From Ignavibacteriales bacterium (GTDB lineage Bacteria; Bacteroidota; Ignavibacteria; Ignavibacteriales; Melioribacteraceae), in NCBI GenBank assembly GCA_007280825.1, contig QYQI01000133.1, forward strand, positions 1 through 8,656: a stretch of 8,656 nucleotides of DNA, read 5' to 3'. The notes under the pieces are model-generated. The model was not told where the DNA came from. It was given only the letters and a program-made list of their open reading frames with translations, and did no database searches. The translations under genes and the position numbers were made by a program. Of the stretch, positions 6,115-8,656 are shown in pieces. Within the stretch, counting starts at the first letter, position 1; every line of letters starts with the position of its first letter.

Positions 6115-7275
6115 TTATTTAACCTCATCTGCCTTTTTGAAAGCTGCTTTAGATTTTTCTGCTTCACCGAGATTTGCATATACTTGCCCTAAACTAATCC
6201 AAACTCTTGAATCGTTGGGTTTTTTTGATAAATATTTTTCCAAAAGAGGCGCGGCTAATTTAAATTTTTCCTGGAATGATTTATCATTATTCTCTTTCTT
6301 CAAAGCTTCATCCCTAAGATCATTTCCCCAATTTATATACGTTGCAGCAAGATTATAGCATGCATCAACATTATTCTCATCCGCTTTTACAACTTGTTCT
6401 AATTGAGAAGCGGCTTCTGTGTATTTATGTCCTTTAAGTAATACCACACCATATGCATATCTTAATTCTTTATTTGTCGGATTTTTTTCAACAAGTTCTT
6501 TGAAAGATGATTCAGCTACATCAATTTTATCTGCAGAATAATATGCATTACCTAATTGCAGCAGAATATCGGCATCGGTCGGGAATTTTACTCTGCCGGT
6601 TTCTAAAACTGATATTGCTTTATTATACCATTCGAAAGCTTTAACACTATCTGTTTTGTTTTTAGATTTTCTATAACCGTCCATTAAATCTGCGCCTTTA
6701 CTTAAATATAGCGCCCCTAATCTTGAAAATGAGTATGCAGGTTTACCAATCTTGGTCAATTTTTCTAAGATCGGGACTGCTTCTTCTTTTTTACCCATAT
6801 TTAGATAAGCTGCAGCAATGTTTTCATATCCAATTGTCGAATCAGGTTCGCACATAATCGTATATTGAAATTGTTCAACAGCTTTTTCAAACAACATGTT
6901 CATACTGTCTGGCTTTGTAGTCTTAACAGCAGAATTAAAGAATGATACTCCTTTATTAAAGCTGTTTGCCCATGAATATTTTTTAAATTCTTTTATGTCA
7001 ACTTCAAATTTTTTGCTGACTGCAAGAGATTTATCGAAAGCTTCCATCATTTTGGGAATGTCTCCTTCTTCAGAATAAAGTTTTCCAAGCATACTCCATC
7101 CCTCATCACTTGCAGGATTCTTAGCAACTTCTTTCAACAAAATTTCTTTAGCTTTATCATATTGTTTTTGTTTAATGTATAACTTAGCGCCTTCTAATTC
7201 CGCCGAACCGCATTCAAAAGCTGTTATACCTAAGACCATTGTCAAAATGCTCAAATAAATAAATGCTTTTTTCAT
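6115..7275 (-). CDS. Exported tetratricopeptide-repeat protein
   Basis: This 386-residue protein starts with a hydrophobic signal (about residues 3-19) and then consists of helical TPR units to the end. Recognisable repeats begin near 25 (AELEGAKLYIKQKQYDKAKE), 57, 147 (PDSTIGYENIAAAYLNMGKK), 180, 235 (ADILLQLGNAYYSADKIDVA), 269, 302 and 355 (SRVWISLGQVYANLGEAEKS). Some units carry lysine-rich inserts (about 201-210 and 321-337). Cys22 follows the signal, but the residues before it (A-F-E) do not fit a lipobox, so lipidation is uncertain and cleavage by signal peptidase I near 25 is an alternative. TPR arrays bind protein partners; the partner here is unknown. AGGAG lies 5 bases before the ATG. 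The gene has its own promoter and terminator, so it is probably a separate transcription unit from the envelope cluster. Confidence 0.85.
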   Translation of the reverse strand: MKKAFIYLSILTMVLGITAFECGSAELEGAKLYIKQKQYDKAKEILLKEVAKNPASDEGWSMLGKLYSEEGDIPKMMEAFDKSLAVSKKFEVDIKEFKKYSWANSFNKGVSFFNSAVKTTKPDSMNMLFEKAVEQFQYTIMCEPDSTIGYENIAAAYLNMGKKEEAVPILEKLTKIGKPAYSFSRLGALYLSKGADLMDGYRKSKNKTDSVKAFEWYNKAISVLETGRVKFPTDADILLQLGNAYYSADKIDVAESSFKELVEKNPTNKELRYAYGVVLLKGHKYTEAASQLEQVVKADENNVDACYNLAATYINWGNDLRDEALKKENNDKSFQEKFKLAAPLLEKYLSKKPNDSRVWISLGQVYANLGEAEKSKAAFKKADEVK

Positions 7276-7318
7276 TGATGCTCCTGTTAATAAAAAATAA
7301 ATTCGTAATTAATTTGAA

Positions 7319-7350
7319 CAAAAATAACCAATTTAGGATTGCCAAGTCAA
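7319..7350 (-). promoter_or_regulatory. Putative promoter of the TPR gene
   Basis: On the minus strand TTGACT (7345-7350) is followed by TATTTTTG (7319-7326) after 18 bases. The first is close to a sigma-70 -35 hexamer and the second matches the Bacteroidota -7 element TAnnTTTG. The predicted start near 7314 gives a leader of about 39 bases before the ATG at 7275. Confidence 0.5.
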
Positions 7351-7361
7351 GGTTAAATTAG

Positions 7362-7408
7362 TTCATTTATTCGCAGAATCAATCACAAGAATATTGATTT
7401 TAAATGAA
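7362..7408. repeat. Nested AT-rich inverted repeat in the divergent intergenic region
   Basis: The outer arms TTCATTTA (7362-7369) and TAAATGAA (7401-7408) are perfect 8-bp complements. The inner arms AATCAAT (7377-7383) and ATTGATT (7393-7399) are perfect 7-bp complements around a 9-base loop. The dyad lies upstream of both divergent promoters, where a shared regulator could bind. The rest of the 205-base gap (7276-7480) holds the two promoters and is otherwise AT-rich with nothing else recognisable. Confidence 0.4.
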
Positions 7409-7433
7409 TAATAATAAACAACAGATAGATTAA

Positions 7434-7464
7434 TTGATTTTCGGAACGCAAAAGAATAATTTTG
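7434..7464 (+). promoter_or_regulatory. Putative promoter of the adenosine deaminase gene
   Basis: TTGATT (7434-7439) and TAATTT (7457-7462) are separated by 17 bases, and TAATTTTG (7457-7464) fits the Bacteroidota -7 consensus TAnnTTTG. The predicted start near 7469 gives a very short leader of about 12 bases that just contains the ribosome binding site AAGGA (7470-7474). The short leader lowers confidence. Confidence 0.4.
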
Positions 7465-7480
7465 AAATAAAGGAATCAAC

Positions 7481-8569
7481 ATGAAGACAGAAGAGATCAT
7501 CCGCAACGTTCCAAAAGTATTACTGCACGATCACCTCGATGGCGGTCTTCGATCACAAACCATAATAGAACTTGCCAAAGATTTGAAATACACAAAACTG
7601 CCCACTTCAGATCCGGGTGAACTTTCCGAATGGTTCTTCCGTGGTGCAAATAAAGGAAATCTTGTAGAATATCTTCAAGGATTTGAACATACATGCGCAG
7701 TCATGCAAACCAAAGATGCCCTCGAGCGCATTGCTTACGAGATGATGGAAGACATGAAGAAGGATGGTGTCTGTTATGTTGAAACACGATTTGCACCTGT
7801 TTTCCATACGGGGAAGGGACTTTACTACGAAGACATAATTAATGCTGTTCTTCAAGGATTGGAAAAAGGGAAAAAAGATTTTGGTGTTGGTTATGGTTTG
7901 ATTCTTTGCGGCATGCGTAATATGAAAAATACTTTAGAGATTGCTGAGCTAGCAGTCAATTTTAGAAGACAGGGTGTTGTAGGATTTGATCTTGCAGGTG
8001 AAGAAGGCGGTTATCCTCCCAAGAAACATATTGATGCATTTCAATTTATCAAGCGGGAAAATTTTAATATTACCATCCATGCCGGAGAAGCTTTCGGTAT
8101 AGAATCTATTTGGCAGGCAATTCAGATTTGCGGGGCACACCGCATCGGTCATGCAACCCGTTTAATTGAAGATATGCACTTCGATAAAGACGGTAATATT
8201 GTTTCACTAGGTGATCTTGCTCAGTATATTTTAGATACCCGCCTTCCTCTTGAAATTAATCTATTAAGTAATGTTCATACCGGTGCAATAGATAAAATGG
8301 AAAATCATCCTTTCATAAAACTTTACAAAGAAAAGTACAGAGTCTTTCTTAACACAGACGACCGATTGATGAGCGATACTACACTTACAAAAGAATATTT
8401 GATCGCAACGGATATGTTTGGTTTAAGATTGGATGATATAGAAAAATTAAATATCAATGCAATGAAATCTTCCTTCATTCCATACAAAGAAAGATTACCA
8501 TACATTTATAATATTATCAAACCCGGTTTCCAAAAGATGCGGGAAAAACTTCTTTCACTAAAAGTATAA
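7481..8569 (+). CDS. add: Adenosine deaminase
   Basis: This 362-residue cytosolic enzyme of the metal-dependent amidohydrolase (TIM barrel) superfamily is predicted to convert adenosine (and deoxyadenosine) to inosine plus ammonia in purine salvage. By analogy with characterised adenosine deaminases the zinc ligands are H16 and H18 (HDHLDGG), H200 (IHAGE) and D293 (NTDD). The catalytic residues are E203, H224 (HRIGHA) and D294. DLAGEEGG (170-177) matches the substrate-contact loop around the family's LAGDE motif. All key residues are present and the length is normal to slightly long. The HDHLDGG and NTDDRLMS variants mark a subtype I associate with actinobacterial-type enzymes rather than the HVHLDG / NTDDP type. 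AAGGA lies 6 bases before the ATG. It has its own promoter and is followed 7 bases later by another gene, so the two are probably an operon. Related enzymes acting on adenine or other aminopurines are less likely. Confidence 0.92.
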   Translation: MKTEEIIRNVPKVLLHDHLDGGLRSQTIIELAKDLKYTKLPTSDPGELSEWFFRGANKGNLVEYLQGFEHTCAVMQTKDALERIAYEMMEDMKKDGVCYVETRFAPVFHTGKGLYYEDIINAVLQGLEKGKKDFGVGYGLILCGMRNMKNTLEIAELAVNFRRQGVVGFDLAGEEGGYPPKKHIDAFQFIKRENFNITIHAGEAFGIESIWQAIQICGAHRIGHATRLIEDMHFDKDGNIVSLGDLAQYILDTRLPLEINLLSNVHTGAIDKMENHPFIKLYKEKYRVFLNTDDRLMSDTTLTKEYLIATDMFGLRLDDIEKLNINAMKSSFIPYKERLPYIYNIIKPGFQKMREKLLSLKV

Positions 8570-8576
8570 TTCGTTT

Positions 8577-8656
8577 ATGGCAAAACCACTTTTTAAAAAT
8601 TATTCGTATCAATTTGATAAGAACGAGAAAAAAATCCTTCTTCAATTCTGTAAAAC
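8577..8656 (+). CDS. Start of an unknown gene, cut by window end
   Basis: An ATG 7 bases after the deaminase stop opens a frame that stays free of stops to the window end, giving 26 complete codons. The visible N-terminus begins MAKPLFKNYSYQFDKN and is charged, with no signal peptide. No strong Shine-Dalgarno precedes it, so translation may be coupled to the deaminase. The spacing, matching strand and sensible composition favour a real gene, but 80 bases are too few to name it. Confidence 0.5.
   Translation, partial: MAKPLFKNYSYQFDKNEKKILLQFCK

Noticed and set aside
7207..7218. Lipobox at Cys22 of the TPR protein
   Set aside because: The residues before the Cys are A-F-E. A Glu at -1 does not fit a signal peptidase II site, so I did not call it a lipoprotein.
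7393..7441. Direct repeat ATTGATTTT (7393-7401 and 7433-7441)
   Set aside because: It is a short low-complexity word in AT-rich DNA, and one copy overlaps the dyad and the other the -35 element. This is not enough to call a repeat family.

Overview
The window is AT-rich, tightly packed bacterial chromosome. Three putative promoters carry a Bacteroidota-like -7 element (TAnnTTTG or close to it). Together with several large secreted or outer-membrane proteins and a DUF3467 protein, this suggests a member of the Bacteroidota/Chlorobi (FCB) group, perhaps an Ignavibacteria-like lineage. That placement is inference from gene style, not from a marker gene. I see no mobile element, CRISPR array, tRNA or rRNA, and no gene-free stretch longer than about 205 bases.

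Minus strand, read right to left from 5616 to 1: a four-gene, probably co-transcribed envelope cluster. A promoter with a palindrome at its start site is followed by (1) a secreted protein of unknown family with a fibronectin/Ig-like segment (4463-5527), (2) a secreted FecR-domain protein (3740-4444), (3) an 800-residue outer-membrane beta-barrel with an Ig-like N-terminal half (1276-3678), and (4) a CHASE2-domain inner-membrane sensor that starts at 1260 and runs off the left edge, so its cytoplasmic output domain is not visible. Gaps between genes are 18, 61 and 15 bases. The set contains exported, outer-membrane and inner-membrane parts, so it could be a trans-envelope sensing system whose output may be a cyclase, kinase or phosphatase. 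It is the most interesting part of the window.

Minus strand, 7350 to 5659: a TPR-repeat exported protein (6115-7275) with its own promoter, a convincing intrinsic terminator just after it (6038-6088), and then a small DUF3467 protein (5690-6016) whose start lies only 22 bases past the terminator U-tract. A possible promoter element sits inside the terminator loop.

Plus strand, 7434 to the right edge: an adenosine deaminase (7481-8569) of the HDHLDGG/NTDDRLMS subtype with all catalytic residues intact, followed 7 bases later by the first 26 codons of an unknown gene that is cut by the window end. The 205-base divergent region between the TPR gene and the deaminase holds both promoters and a nested AT-rich dyad.
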